Of a stretch of DNA of 64,000 nucleotides, positions 1 to 10,354 are shown in pieces (positions within the stretch are counted from its first letter, which is position 1; each line of letters opens with the position of its first letter). Made by a program: the position numbers and the translations under genes. Under the pieces are notes generated by a model. It saw only the letters and a list, made by a program, of their open reading frames with translations, searched no databases and was not told the DNA's origin. Source of the DNA: an uncultured Bacteroidales bacterium (GTDB taxonomy: Bacteria; Bacteroidota; Bacteroidia; Bacteroidales; Tenuifilaceae); NCBI GenBank assembly GCA_937926785.1, contig CALBBQ010000002.1, positions 16,565-80,564 of the forward strand. The letters run 5' to 3'.

Positions 1-449
1 CTCAGCATCACCACCTCGCGCTGGTCTTCGGGCAGATAATCAATTAGCATGCGAACCTCATACAGTACTCGCTCGTAAACCATCCTTTGCTCAACAGTTG
101 CCTCTGCAAAGCGGGGTGTGCTGAATATATCCAAGGGAAAATCGCTATTCGACACCTCTCGGTACTGCTTGTTTTGCCTGAACTGATCAATTACCAGGTT
201 ATGCGCAATGCGCATGAGCCATGAGCCAAAACGGTTTGTTTCGGAGTACCTGCCTTCCTTTACAGATTTTATGGCTTTGATAAAGGTTTCCTGTAATAAG
301 TCCTCAGCCAGGTGGGGTTTACGAACCATCAACAGGATGTATGTGTACAACTTACGCTCGTACCTTTTGTATAGCTCTTCGAGGGCTGAATTATTGCCCG
401 AAACAAAATCCGACAGAAGCTCGCAGTCGGAACGATTAGTGGTTTTCAC
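1..449 (-). CDS. RNA polymerase ECF-type sigma-70 factor, C-terminus cut by window edge
   Basis: Minus-strand reading from a GTG at 449 gives VKTTNRSDCELLSDFVSGNNSALEELYKRYERKLYTYILLMVRKPHLAEDLLQETFIKAIKSVKEGRYSETNRFGSWLMRIAHNLVIDQFR..., the sigma region 2 pattern. Not in the ORF track because it is open at the edge. Confidence 0.88.
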   Translation of the reverse strand, partial: MKTTNRSDCELLSDFVSGNNSALEELYKRYERKLYTYILLMVRKPHLAEDLLQETFIKAIKSVKEGRYSETNRFGSWLMRIAHNLVIDQFRQNKQYREVSNSDFPLDIFSTPRFAEATVEQRMVYERVLYEVRMLIDYLPEDQREVVML

Positions 450-646
450 AGCAACCTCCGTAAATTGGTTAGCGTGTAGAGCTTCTATCGATAGGCAACC
501 TGATTTTAGATGTAAAACGAATTAACAAAACTACAGCAATTATTCGTGAATTGCAAATTTCCTTTAATTTATACTCTTAACCTCAAAAAAATGTTACACA
601 AAATTCATATCTTTATTACAAATTACCTAAAACAAGGGATTACCGT

Positions 647-1141
647 ATGAATAAGAATGATCAGCCCAAATTACAACCAGAACCTAAATTTCTGGATAAA
701 TTTTCAGACTCCCTGCTTCTGTTTCTCCTGCTTGGACTCTGGGTTTATAGCATCATAACCTACTTGAACGTACAAAAAGCCACAGCACCACTTCTTATTG
801 AGCCAACCATGAACAAAAACATGGCTTTCCTGGTACCATTAATTGCAACTTTTATTTGCGGCTTACTTTATATCCTGAATCGGTTGCCACACCTGTTTAA
901 TTACCCGGTTAGAGTAACCTCACAAAATGCGCATCGGCTTTATGGACTCTCCACCAGGATGCTGAGAATTGTAAACCTCACTGTAGTAGCGATGTTTTTC
1001 GGGTTACAAAGTACTTTCTACCAAAGTTTCTATAAACACCATATCTACCCGTCAATTATTTCAATTCTCCTTATCGGTTTGCCCTTGCTATCGCTGGTAA
1101 TTGTAGTTTACTTCATCTTAAAGATGTATAAACAGAAGTAA
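647..1141 (+). CDS. hypothetical membrane protein (about 4 TM segments)
   Basis: Complete ORF with several hydrophobic stretches; no family recognised. Confidence 0.7.
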   Translation: MNKNDQPKLQPEPKFLDKFSDSLLLFLLLGLWVYSIITYLNVQKATAPLLIEPTMNKNMAFLVPLIATFICGLLYILNRLPHLFNYPVRVTSQNAHRLYGLSTRMLRIVNLTVVAMFFGLQSTFYQSFYKHHIYPSIISILLIGLPLLSLVIVVYFILKMYKQK

Positions 1142-1197
1142 AAAAGATACCAGAACTAGTGATGCCCTGATAAAACCAAAGCAACCGAGTGAACCAC

Positions 1198-1231
1198 TTT
1201 GCATAATTATGGTTTCAATATACTACCTTTG
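1198..1231 (+). promoter_or_regulatory. putative Bacteroidota promoter of uvrA (TTTG at 1198-1201, TACCTTTG at 1224-1231)
   Basis: Matches the Bacteroidota -33 TTTG / -7 TAnnTTTG pattern with a 22 nt spacer, just upstream of the 1255 start. Confidence 0.5.
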
Positions 1232-1254
1232 TAGGTTACATATGACATAAGTCG

Positions 1255-4065
1255 ATGCAAAAGAGCAACAGAGTAATTTCGGTCAAGGGGGCAAGGGTTC
1301 ATAACCTGAAGAACATCAGCGTGGACATTCCGCGTAACAAGTTAGTTGTAGTTACAGGCGTTTCGGGTTCAGGAAAATCATCGTTGGCCTTTGATACCAT
1401 TTACGCAGAAGGGCAACGGCGGTATGTTGAAAGTCTCTCGGCATACGCCAGGCAATTCCTGGGGCGTATGGCAAAGCCGGAGGTTGACCTCATAAGCGGC
1501 ATTCCCCCTGCAATAGCCATTGAGCAAAAGGTGAATACCCGTAACCCCAGGTCAACCGTTGGCACCTCAACCGAAATTTACGATTACCTGAAACTGCTCT
1601 TCGCCAGGATAGGTAAAACCTTCTCACCCATATCGGGAAGGGAAGTCAAGCGCCATTCGGTTACCGATGTGGTTAACTTTATCAGCGCGCAAGTGCCGGG
1701 AACAAGAATGACGCTTCTTTCCCCAATTCAAGCAAATGGCAATATTGTTGCAAAACTTGAAGCCCTAAGCCGTGAGGGATTTACCCGGGTTGAGGTAAAA
1801 GGCCAGATAGTACGAATTGATGACCCAAAAGTGAGAGAGCTCGCAGGGATGGCCAACTCCGAGCTAAAACTCGTTATAGACCGTTTCGCAGCATCCTCGG
1901 AAGAGGAATTCCTGAGCAGGGCGGCAGACTCGGTCCAAACGGCTTTTTCCGAAGGAAAAGGATTTTGCACCTTACTTATCGAAACAGAGAATGGAATTGC
2001 CGAGGAACAGTTTTCGAACCTATTTGAGCTTGACGGCTTAAGGTTCGAACAACCCACGGAACATCTTTTCAACTTCAATAATCCTATAGGGGCCTGTCCA
2101 ACCTGTGAGGGATACGGTAAAGTAATCGGCATCGACGAGGACCTTGTAGTTCCAAACAAAAGCCTATCTATATACGAGGATGCCATTGCATGCTGGCGAG
2201 GGGAATCGATGGGTTGGTACAAAGAAAGGGTAATGGAGCATGCAGCCAGGTATAACCTACCCATTCACACACCCTACTACAAACTATCCAAAGAGCAAAG
2301 GGATATGCTCTGGAATGGCACCCGACACTTCAGCGGAATAAATGACTTTTTTAAGGAACTTGAGGAGAAACGTTACAAAATACAGTACAGAGTTCTGCTT
2401 TCTCGCTACATGGGTAAAACCACCTGCCCAACCTGCAAGGGAAGCCGCCTTCGCCCCGAGGCCTCGTATGTCAAGGTAGCCGGCTATACCATTCAAGAAC
2501 TGGTGGCAATGCAAATTGAAGAACTGCACGATATTTTCAAAAACATTGAACTAAATGAACATGATGCCATCATAGCCAAGCGACTTCTGACCGAGATTAA
2601 CAACCGCCTTGACTATATGGTGAATGTGGGGTTAGGCTACCTTACCCTTAACCGGTTATCATCTACCCTGTCGGGTGGTGAATCGCAACGGATTAACCTG
2701 GCCACTTCGTTAGGCAGCAATCTTGTAGGATCGCTTTACATACTCGATGAACCTAGTATCGGTTTGCACCCTCGCGACACACACCTGCTCATTGGTGTAC
2801 TGAAGAACCTTCGGAACCAGGGAAACACGGTTTTAGTGGTGGAGCATGATGAGGAAATCATGCGTAATGCTGATTATATTGTCGATATTGGCCCACAAGC
2901 TGGCAGGCTGGGTGGTGAGATTGTTTTTGCCGGAGAACCTGCTGGGCTTCAAACCGCAACCAATAGCCTCACGGCTAAATACCTGAACGGAACAGAATCG
3001 ATAGAAACCCCTATATCCCGACGCAGATGGAACAACTATATCGAAATAAAAGGTGCTCGAGAGAATAACCTGAAAAACATCGACATTAAGTTTCCTCTCA
3101 ACACCCTTACTGTTGTTACCGGCGTAAGCGGATCTGGCAAGTCGAGCCTGGTAAAGGGCATTCTATACCCTGCCCTTCTGAAGAAGCTGACAGGTTCTGG
3201 CGAAAGAGCCGGGCAACACGATGAGCTCACTGGCGATCTGCACCTGATTTCAGGGGTAGAACTGGTTGATCAGAATCCAATTGGTAAATCATCGCGCAGC
3301 AACCCGGTAACCTATCTCAAAGCATGGGATGAAATCCGCAAGTTGCTCTCCGAGCAACCCTATGCCAAAAGCAATGGATACGGACCATCGCACTTTTCTT
3401 TCAATATCGACGGAGGCCGATGCGAGGAGTGCCAGGGCGAAGGAGTTATTCATGTGGAAATGCAATTCATGGCCGATCTGACACTCACCTGTGAAACATG
3501 CCACGGGAAACGTTTTAAGGACGATATACTTGAGGTGCGATATAAAAACGCCAACGTTCACGACATTCTTGAGATGACCGTAAACCAGGCCATCGATTTC
3601 TTTTCGGTTGGGAAGGGAGCTCTTGAGAAAAAGATCGTTGAAAAGTTGAAACCCCTTCAGGACGTTGGATTGGGTTATGTGAAGCTGGGACAATCGTCGA
3701 GCACGCTCAGCGGAGGAGAGAGCCAGAGGGTGAAGCTAGCATCGTTCCTGCTTCGTGAAAACTCCACTCAACCCATCCTATTCATTTTTGACGAACCCAC
3801 CACCGGCTTACATTTTCAGGATATTAAAAAGCTTTTGGCCGCATTTGATGCATTACTATCAAAAGGTCATAGTATTGTGCTGGTTGAGCACAACCTGGAG
3901 GTTATCAAAAGCGCCGATTGGATAATCGATTTGGGTCCTGAAGGTGGTGAAAATGGAGGTTTTTTGGTATTCGCCGGGACCCCGGAACAATTGGTCAATC
4001 AAAAAGAATCATACACTGCTCAGTTCCTGGCAGAAAAGTTAAAACTGGAAACACTAAAAAAGTAA
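1255..4065 (+). CDS. uvrA: excinuclease ABC subunit UvrA
   Basis: Two ABC cassettes ([28 protein letters not shown]), two LSGGESQR signatures, CxxC zinc-finger motifs; 936 aa. Confidence 0.97.
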   Translation: MQKSNRVISVKGARVHNLKNISVDIPRNKLVVVTGVSGSGKSSLAFDTIYAEGQRRYVESLSAYARQFLGRMAKPEVDLISGIPPAIAIEQKVNTRNPRSTVGTSTEIYDYLKLLFARIGKTFSPISGREVKRHSVTDVVNFISAQVPGTRMTLLSPIQANGNIVAKLEALSREGFTRVEVKGQIVRIDDPKVRELAGMANSELKLVIDRFAASSEEEFLSRAADSVQTAFSEGKGFCTLLIETENGIAEEQFSNLFELDGLRFEQPTEHLFNFNNPIGACPTCEGYGKVIGIDEDLVVPNKSLSIYEDAIACWRGESMGWYKERVMEHAARYNLPIHTPYYKLSKEQRDMLWNGTRHFSGINDFFKELEEKRYKIQYRVLLSRYMGKTTCPTCKGSRLRPEASYVKVAGYTIQELVAMQIEELHDIFKNIELNEHDAIIAKRLLTEINNRLDYMVNVGLGYLTLNRLSSTLSGGESQRINLATSLGSNLVGSLYILDEPSIGLHPRDTHLLIGVLKNLRNQGNTVLVVEHDEEIMRNADYIVDIGPQAGRLGGEIVFAGEPAGLQTATNSLTAKYLNGTESIETPISRRRWNNYIEIKGARENNLKNIDIKFPLNTLTVVTGVSGSGKSSLVKGILYPALLKKLTGSGERAGQHDELTGDLHLISGVELVDQNPIGKSSRSNPVTYLKAWDEIRKLLSEQPYAKSNGYGPSHFSFNIDGGRCEECQGEGVIHVEMQFMADLTLTCETCHGKRFKDDILEVRYKNANVHDILEMTVNQAIDFFSVGKGALEKKIVEKLKPLQDVGLGYVKLGQSSSTLSGGESQRVKLASFLLRENSTQPILFIFDEPTTGLHFQDIKKLLAAFDALLSKGHSIVLVEHNLEVIKSADWIIDLGPEGGENGGFLVFAGTPEQLVNQKESYTAQFLAEKLKLETLKK

Positions 4066-4088
4066 AGCCGCTTTCAAGCGGCTTTTTT
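4066..4088 (+). terminator. rho-independent terminator after uvrA
   Basis: agccgctttcaagcggctttttt: GC hairpin followed by T-run. Confidence 0.85.
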
Positions 4089-4109
4089 ATATTTTTGGGG
4101 AGAAATGGG

Positions 4110-4553
4110 CTAATCGGTTTTCAGCCCAAACATTATTGCCACACAGCCGCTTTTAAGCTCCTCGTCCTTGGGAGAGGTAACGGGAACCTTTACCAGAATG
4201 ATCAACTGCTGGGTGTTTTCCACCTTAAAATCCCAGGTTGTGGCAAAGTTATTTTTAGCGTTGGAGTAGAGAACCTTGCGGTCCACATCCATCACCATGA
4301 ATTCTATTTTTGTGAGTGTTTCCGATCCACACACGGCAATGCGGTACTGCTGACCTGCATAAAAGGTTTTGAATAGTTCAGCATCCTCACCCTCAGTGAG
4401 TATGGCTGCATTATAGTTACCGTCATGAATGTATGGGGAAAGTTCCAGGCGGCAAATCTTTTTGGCAAAGTTTTTACACTGAGCATGGGTTTTGAAGGGT
4501 ATAGCAAAAAACATTGCAACCGCCGTAATGAATATATATGCTGATGATTTCAT
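4110..4553 (-). CDS. hypothetical exported protein
   Basis: 147 aa with N-terminal signal-like sequence MKSSAYIFITAVAMFFAIPFKTHAQ. Confidence 0.65.
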   Translation of the reverse strand: MKSSAYIFITAVAMFFAIPFKTHAQCKNFAKKICRLELSPYIHDGNYNAAILTEGEDAELFKTFYAGQQYRIAVCGSETLTKIEFMVMDVDRKVLYSNAKNNFATTWDFKVENTQQLIILVKVPVTSPKDEELKSGCVAIMFGLKTD

Positions 4554-4565
4554 ACCAACCAGATA

Positions 4566-5519
4566 TTATGCTGTGTATTTTGTACGCAATTCCTTAACTT
4601 TTGTTTTAAGTTTGTTGAAGGCATCAGGACTGATAGAGGTTGCATTCTTTGAGCGCAGCGTGGCCACCTTCGACTTTCCATCCTGAACTACTTCAACATT
4701 TGATACAGAAATTTTTACATCGTTGTAAACCTTTTCAAGTTCAAGCATATCATTGTAAAGTTCCTTCACATCGGCATTGCTAATGCTCTGTTTTAAAAGA
4801 TTCAGCACCGTTTGAAGTGAAAGCTTTTGGTCAATAATCCGATCAACCATTTCGTTATCTACTTTTGAAATATCGCCCACTAAAGATGTAGCTATGTAAA
4901 GCCCTTCAATCCATCCACCAACCAGAATAACTGAACCTACAGCTACACGGTCATCTTCTTCAAGTATTGAATTGGTATTGAGAAAGGTTTCGGAGATGGT
5001 TTCCAGTATCACCTCCCTGTTGTTGATATTTTCTTCAAGCTTCTGAATTACCGAATTATCAATGGCATTAAGAATCCCCAGACCTTCGGCCATCTTCTTA
5101 GATACAGTCATATACTTTATGGTTGCCTGAGTCTGATCGAACAGACTGGCATAACTCAAATCGGTGCTGTAAATCCCAAGGTTTAGCGCCATGCTTTTGG
5201 TAGTATTATACCTCGAAGCGTTGTCAATAGAATTGAGCAACTCCTCGTTATAGGTTGCACCGGAACGCTTAAGTATCATTGCTGTCTCAAGTGGCGAGGG
5301 TAATGAATAGAAAATCTGTTTTACAGACTCAATGCTGCTCACCAGGGAGCTATCTGTCTTTATCTCATCGGGCGATAGGTTCATTACCTCGTCGCTCTGG
5401 CGGTTACATTTGCAGGAAACTATGCCTACAGCAACCAGTATGGCAACCGTAAATATCAACAGTTTTTTATATCCTGTAATCATGACAGAATTTTTGCGAT
5501 TAATAATACTAATTGACAA
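4566..5519 (-). CDS. hypothetical lipoprotein
   Basis: ORF with lipobox-like LVAVGIVSCKC near the N-terminus; the start may be the internal MITGYKK at 5483. Confidence 0.65.
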   Translation of the reverse strand: MSISIINRKNSVMITGYKKLLIFTVAILVAVGIVSCKCNRQSDEVMNLSPDEIKTDSSLVSSIESVKQIFYSLPSPLETAMILKRSGATYNEELLNSIDNASRYNTTKSMALNLGIYSTDLSYASLFDQTQATIKYMTVSKKMAEGLGILNAIDNSVIQKLEENINNREVILETISETFLNTNSILEEDDRVAVGSVILVGGWIEGLYIATSLVGDISKVDNEMVDRIIDQKLSLQTVLNLLKQSISNADVKELYNDMLELEKVYNDVKISVSNVEVVQDGKSKVATLRSKNATSISPDAFNKLKTKVKELRTKYTA

Positions 5520-5638
5520 GTAAAGATACTATAATTTTATCAAAATCAACATTTATTAGCACATTTTTGAATATGGAGTTATCCTAACAGAAATTCAGTT
5601 GTTTTAAATGTTGTAACTTTGTGCTCAAATTCTAAAGC

Positions 5639-6157
5639 ATGACCCAAAATTCGCAACCCAGCAAGGTTGAACTATTTCAGAAAACCATCGAGTCAAGCCC
5701 TGAGGATTACCTGATAGGTCTTCTTACCGAACTCCGCGAGGGAGGTGAAGATTACATGGTTGAACCCATTATTGGGCTTCTCTTTTCGAACCGTTCAGAA
5801 AGGATTAAGAACGAAGTGGTTAACCTGCTGGTAGATTTAAAAAATCAATCGGCTGTTTCCATCATCGTTCAGAAACTTGAGGAATACAAAGGTTCAAAGG
5901 ATGTACATCGGCTCCTGTCGGTTTGCTGGCAAAGCCGGCTTAACTTTAGCTCACATACGAACCTGCTAATGGATTTTGTGGTAAATGGCGATTACCAATC
6001 GTGCCTTGAAGCTTTTACAGCCATTGAAAACATGATGGACTCATTGAGTAAGGAAACCATCAATCATCTTAAGCATAGGGCTGAGCAGTCTCTTGGTAAA
6101 GCAACCGAAACGAAACCCTTAATTGAGGAGCTCATTAGCATGCTATCCAGCAAATAG
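5639..6157 (+). CDS. hypothetical protein, HEAT-repeat-like
   Basis: 172 aa, helical; a TAACTTTG -7-like box lies at 5614-5621. Confidence 0.6.
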   Translation: MTQNSQPSKVELFQKTIESSPEDYLIGLLTELREGGEDYMVEPIIGLLFSNRSERIKNEVVNLLVDLKNQSAVSIIVQKLEEYKGSKDVHRLLSVCWQSRLNFSSHTNLLMDFVVNGDYQSCLEAFTAIENMMDSLSKETINHLKHRAEQSLGKATETKPLIEELISMLSSK

Positions 6158-6190
6158 AGCCATACGCTATACCAATAGATGCATATCAAC

Positions 6191-6215
6191 AAAAAACCGC
6201 CCTAAGGCGGTTTTT
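6191..6215. terminator. bidirectional terminator between convergent genes
   Basis: aaaaaaccgccctaaggcggttttt, with A-run and T-run on the two sides. Confidence 0.85.
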
Positions 6216-6220
6216 CTGTT

Positions 6221-7198
6221 TTATTCATAGTTAGAGAAATACTTCATGAACTGGCTCCTCTCGTAGTGGGTGGGATCTGGGATTGCACCCAGATTCAGCT
6301 TACCTTTGAAATCGGCAACCGATTTAAATCCCTTTTGTCCCATCCATTCAGTAAGAGTGAGTAGCATGGATTGAATGTGCTGAGGGCCGTTCCGGTAGAT
6401 AGCGGAACAAACCTGCACCGACGAGGCACCTGCCAGTATCATCTTGATAAGCGCCTCACCATCGTGCACCCCGGTGGATGCAGAGATGTCGATTTCGGGA
6501 ATCAGATGGCTGGCTATTCCAACCCAACGAAGCGTATAACGGATATCGGATGGATTGCTGAAGATTGTAGCAGGAACAACCTTCATGGAGTGGATGTCCA
6601 GATCTGGTTCAAAGAAACGGTTAAACAGCACAACCCCTTTAGCCCCGCGGTACCGGAGCTGTTCAATAATATTTAACGGATTAGTAAAATGAGCGCCCAG
6701 CTTATAGGATACCGGGATGGAGATAACCTTATGCAGCTTTTCTGCTATGCTGGCGTAAACCTTCTCGTACTCCCCGGCTTGTCGGTGCGGATCGAGAGGT
6801 AGATAAAAGATGTTCACCTCAAGAGCATCGGCACCGGCTTCCTGAATTCGGGAAGCAAAGGTTAACCATTGGCTATCGCTCACGCAGTTGATACTGGCAA
6901 TTACGGGTATATTTACGGCGCTCTTGGCAGCCTTTATCATGTTTATGTACTCCTGAACGTTATTCGACGAAACGTAGTGCTTCAGGTAATCCGAGGCCTC
7001 AGTATAATCGGAATACTGTTCCAGGTGGCTTACCTCATGCAAGATTTGTTCTTCAAAAAGGGATTTAAGAACTACTGCTCCCGCTCCAAAGTCCTGGTAT
7101 TTTTGGATCCGCTCAACTGATGAGTTCAGCCCTGAGCTGCTAACTATTAGCGGGGATTTCAGGTTTAATCCCAAGTAGGTTGTATCCAGCTTAGCCAT
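6221..7198 (-). CDS. dihydroorotate dehydrogenase-like protein
   Basis: DTTYLGLNLKSPLIVSSSGLNSS... and GASSVQVCSAIYRNG FMN-barrel motifs. Confidence 0.85.
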   Translation of the reverse strand: MAKLDTTYLGLNLKSPLIVSSSGLNSSVERIQKYQDFGAGAVVLKSLFEEQILHEVSHLEQYSDYTEASDYLKHYVSSNNVQEYINMIKAAKSAVNIPVIASINCVSDSQWLTFASRIQEAGADALEVNIFYLPLDPHRQAGEYEKVYASIAEKLHKVISIPVSYKLGAHFTNPLNIIEQLRYRGAKGVVLFNRFFEPDLDIHSMKVVPATIFSNPSDIRYTLRWVGIASHLIPEIDISASTGVHDGEALIKMILAGASSVQVCSAIYRNGPQHIQSMLLTLTEWMGQKGFKSVADFKGKLNLGAIPDPTHYERSQFMKYFSNYE

Positions 7199-7242
7199 GG
7201 TTAAAGGTTTTTAATACGATTGAAAAATACAAAATTATTGGA

Positions 7243-7929
7243 TTAAGTATAGCTTCGGTGACCAAAAATATTGCTACCTATGCGCACCATGGTGCTTCCT
7301 TCCTCTATGGCAATTTGGTAATCGCTCGACATGCCCATAGAAAGCTCCTTGAACCAGGGTTTACCCTGAAAATACTTTTGTTTCACCTCATCAAACAGGT
7401 TCTTCAAAAACCTGAATTCCATCCGAACCTGTTGCATGTTATCGGTAAAGGTTGCCATTCCCATAAGCCCGCATATTCTGATGTTTTGCATCTGATCAAG
7501 TTCGGAGCTCTGGAGGAGCTCATGCAGCTCATCGGCCGATAGGCCAAACTTTGTCTCCTCCGATGCAATGTACACCTGTAGCAGGCAGTCAATGACCCGA
7601 TCACATTTCTGAGCCTCTTTGTTAATAACCGAAAGCAGCTTTAAACTGTCGACAGAGTGGATAAGTGATACGAATGGCGCAATGTACTTAACCTTGTTTG
7701 TTTGCAAATGCCCAATCAAGTGCCATTCTATTTCCTTGGGCATCTCGTCGAACTTAGCCACCAACTCCTGAACCCTGTTTTCGCCAAATATTTTATGGCC
7801 AGCACGGTATGCTTCCATTATTACGCTTACAGGATGGGTTTTGCTAACTGCAATTAGTTTAACGCCCTGAGGAAGTTCTTCTTTAATTTTAGCTATATTT
7901 TCTGGAATACTCATAGCATTTGTTTCCAT
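7243..7929 (-). CDS. YggS family pyridoxal phosphate homeostasis protein
   Basis: LIAVSKTHPV, FGENRVQELVAKF, WHLIGHLQTNKVKYI, LSMGMSSDYQIAIEEGSTMVRIGSNIFG. Confidence 0.93.
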   Translation of the reverse strand: METNAMSIPENIAKIKEELPQGVKLIAVSKTHPVSVIMEAYRAGHKIFGENRVQELVAKFDEMPKEIEWHLIGHLQTNKVKYIAPFVSLIHSVDSLKLLSVINKEAQKCDRVIDCLLQVYIASEETKFGLSADELHELLQSSELDQMQNIRICGLMGMATFTDNMQQVRMEFRFLKNLFDEVKQKYFQGKPWFKELSMGMSSDYQIAIEEGSTMVRIGSNIFGHRSYT

Positions 7930-8028
7930 TGCACAAAGTTAACAATCATGAATGGGATAATTCCCTAAAGTAAATCATTTAAAAACCTAAACCCAAGATT
8001 TTTAATCCAAAGTCATCAAACCATGAAA

Positions 8029-8565
8029 TTAATATGGTTTTTGACCAATATAGTTACCAGGTGGGTAGTAGTTTGCCACAACAAGAATGGCTCCATTGCG
8101 GCAAATAGCTACTCCCACTCCAACATGGGTTGTGCTTTTCCATACCATTTGAGTATAATGACCGAATTTCTTATAGTTATCATGAGATATTGCTTCGTTA
8201 TGGTAAGCTTTTATCTCGCTATACCAACTTTTAGATGCATCTAAAGGAGTAAAATAGGCTGAAGAGCCACCCCAAAAAATATTTTCGCCGTACTTTTGTT
8301 TCCATTTACCCTCTTTTGGTCTATGTTTCATACTACAGCCGGTTGCAGCCAGATAATCTGCCCACTCTTGAGCAAACTCGGCTAACTCTGCTGACCACTC
8401 CAACGGAGGCGAGCCTACGTCTTCCCTCACCTTATTATGATGATCGAGAAGTGCTTGAGCATCGGCACATGAAATTTTTGAACCGGTCTTTTCTGGTACG
8501 GTCTGTCCTCGAACTACTGTAATCAGGAGTAAGCAGGCAATTGAAACAACAGCATTTCTAAACAT
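8029..8565 (-). CDS. CAP/SCP family extracellular protein
   Basis: HNKVREDVGSPPLEWSAELAEFAQEWAD, GENIFWG, GHYTQMVWKSTTHVGVGVA. Confidence 0.92.
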   Translation of the reverse strand: MFRNAVVSIACLLLITVVRGQTVPEKTGSKISCADAQALLDHHNKVREDVGSPPLEWSAELAEFAQEWADYLAATGCSMKHRPKEGKWKQKYGENIFWGGSSAYFTPLDASKSWYSEIKAYHNEAISHDNYKKFGHYTQMVWKSTTHVGVGVAICRNGAILVVANYYPPGNYIGQKPY

Positions 8566-8628
8566 TTTACAAATTGTTTTAGTTAATCAAATTTATAAAA
8601 AAGTTGAAGAGATAATTGAAGGTAAAAC

Positions 8629-8654
8629 AAAAAAGCGCTCCGTAGAGCGCTTTT
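8629..8654 (-). terminator. terminator after the DUF1015 gene
   Basis: aaaaaagcgctccgtagagcgctttt hairpin. Confidence 0.75.
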
Positions 8655-8670
8655 AAGCAATGTATCCAGA

Positions 8671-9912
8671 TTAATCTAACGCATGAATTACCAAACCGCT
8701 CCGCAGTTTGGGTTCGAACCAGGTGGTTTTCGGGGGCATGATATTGCCGGTATCGGCAATGTCGATAAGCTGTTTCATGGAAACGGGGTAGAGCGCAAAG
8801 GCAACCTTCATCTCGCCGCTGTCCACACGCTTTTTTAGCTCCCCTAATCCGCGAATACCGCCAACAAAATCGATACGTTTGGAGGTTCTCAGGTCCTTTA
8901 TGTCGAGGATGGGATCGAGCACCAGATTCGAAAGAATGGTAACATCAAGCACCCCAATGGGGTCGTTATCGTTGTAGGTACCGGGCTTGGCGGTTAACGA
9001 GTACCATTTCCCCTCGAGGTACATGCTGAAGTTGTGAAGCTGCTGTGGTTTATAAATTTCCGAGCCCTTTTCCTCAACCACAAAGCCTTCGCGCAGCTTT
9101 TCGATAAACTGCAAGGGTGTAAGTCCGTTCAAATCCTTAACCACGCGGTTGTAGTCAATGATCTTCAGCTGGTTATCGGGGAAAATAACGGCCAGGAAGT
9201 AGTTGTACTCCTCATCGCCACGATGGTTGGGGTTCGCATTCTTCTTCTCGAGCCCAACTCGGGCTGCGGCTGCCGTACGATGGTGACCGTCGGCAACGTA
9301 AAGAGCAGGTATAGAGTTGAAAATTTCGGTGATCCTACGAATGGTTGCATCGTCATCTATTACCCAGAAATGGTGACCAAAACCGTCGTCGGCAACAAAG
9401 TCGTACTCGGGCTTTTTGTTTTTCACCACGTTGGAAATGATTTCGTCCATCTCCTTATGGGCAGGGTAAGCAAAGAAAACGGGCTCGATGTTGGCATTCT
9501 GAATACGAATGTGAATCATGCGATCTTCTTCCTTATCCGGACGGGTTAACTCGTGTTTCTTGATACGACCTTCCATGTAATCCTCAAAGTGACAGGCCGC
9601 AACCAGACCATACTGTGTACGGCCATCCATGGTTTGGGCGTAAACGTAGTACATCTCCCTGGAATCCTGAACCAACCAGCCACGCTCCTTCCACTTACGG
9701 AAGTTCTCAACAGCCTTATCGTATGCCTCTTGCGAATGCTCATCGATGATGGGGTTGAAATCGATCTCGGGCTTGGTGATGTGTAGCAATGACTTCTCAC
9801 CAGCTTCGGCCTTTGCCTCCTGGGAGTTAAGCACGTCGTATGGGCGTGCAGCCACCTCCTTGACAATGTCCTTAGGTGGACGAATACCTTTAAAAGCTTT
9901 GATTTTGACCAT
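8671..9912 (-). CDS. DUF1015 family protein
   Basis: GIRPPKDIVKEVAARPYDVLNSQEA, ALYVADGHHRTAAAARV; typical serC-serA-DUF1015 neighbourhood. Confidence 0.9.
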   Translation of the reverse strand: MVKIKAFKGIRPPKDIVKEVAARPYDVLNSQEAKAEAGEKSLLHITKPEIDFNPIIDEHSQEAYDKAVENFRKWKERGWLVQDSREMYYVYAQTMDGRTQYGLVAACHFEDYMEGRIKKHELTRPDKEEDRMIHIRIQNANIEPVFFAYPAHKEMDEIISNVVKNKKPEYDFVADDGFGHHFWVIDDDATIRRITEIFNSIPALYVADGHHRTAAAARVGLEKKNANPNHRGDEEYNYFLAVIFPDNQLKIIDYNRVVKDLNGLTPLQFIEKLREGFVVEEKGSEIYKPQQLHNFSMYLEGKWYSLTAKPGTYNDNDPIGVLDVTILSNLVLDPILDIKDLRTSKRIDFVGGIRGLGELKKRVDSGEMKVAFALYPVSMKQLIDIADTGNIMPPKTTWFEPKLRSGLVIHALD

Positions 9913-9933
9913 ATTGTAAGTTAAAGGTTAATA

Positions 9934-10333
9934 GTTAAAAGTTAAACGATCAAACATTCTTGAGATACTTAATTAGCCCAATAGTTAATTGCTTAACAAA
10001 AATGACTTTTTTAAAATATTGTCAGATGAGTCCAAAAGTCCCAATTTACTGGCAATTATCAATTGGGTTTCAAGTTCTGCCAATGATCCAAGCGCGATGT
10101 AAAGAAAATGTATGGTTTCACCATTCTTGTTCCTAGCGCAACCTTCAGCAATATTAGAGGGGATTGAGATTGCAGACCTTCTAAGTTGTGAAGTTAATGC
10201 ATAGAGTTCTTCCTTGGGGAAATGCTTAGTTAACTCATAAACATCAACTGATAGTTCCACAGACTCTTTCCATACCTCTAAATTTGTGTGAACCATTAAT
10301 AGATCTCAAAAAATGGCTCCTTTAACTTTTAAC
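9934..10333. repeat. 13-bp perfect inverted repeats flanking the four-helix-bundle gene
   Basis: GTTAAAAGTTAAA at 9934-9946 and its exact reverse complement TTTAACTTTTAAC at 10321-10333. Confidence 0.6.
9985..10296 (-). CDS. four helix bundle protein (23S rRNA-intervening-sequence/S23-like)
   Basis: LEVWKESVELSVDVYELTKHFPKEELYALTSQLRRSAISIPSNIAEGCARN is diagnostic of the family. Confidence 0.92.
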   Translation of the reverse strand: MVHTNLEVWKESVELSVDVYELTKHFPKEELYALTSQLRRSAISIPSNIAEGCARNKNGETIHFLYIALGSLAELETQLIIASKLGLLDSSDNILKKSFLLSN

Positions 10334-10354
10334 TTTTCACTATTCACTATCAAA

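Noticed and set aside
208-525. 105-aa plus-strand ORF at the left edge
   Set aside because: Antisense to the sigma factor read on the minus strand (1-449), which has clear family sequence.
1728-2264. 178-aa minus-strand ORF
   Set aside because: Fully antisense inside uvrA; low-complexity Ser-rich translation typical of shadow ORFs.
8711-8720. ggttcgaacc, resembling a tRNA T-arm
   Set aside because: Lies inside the DUF1015 coding sequence; no acceptor, D or anticodon arms around it.
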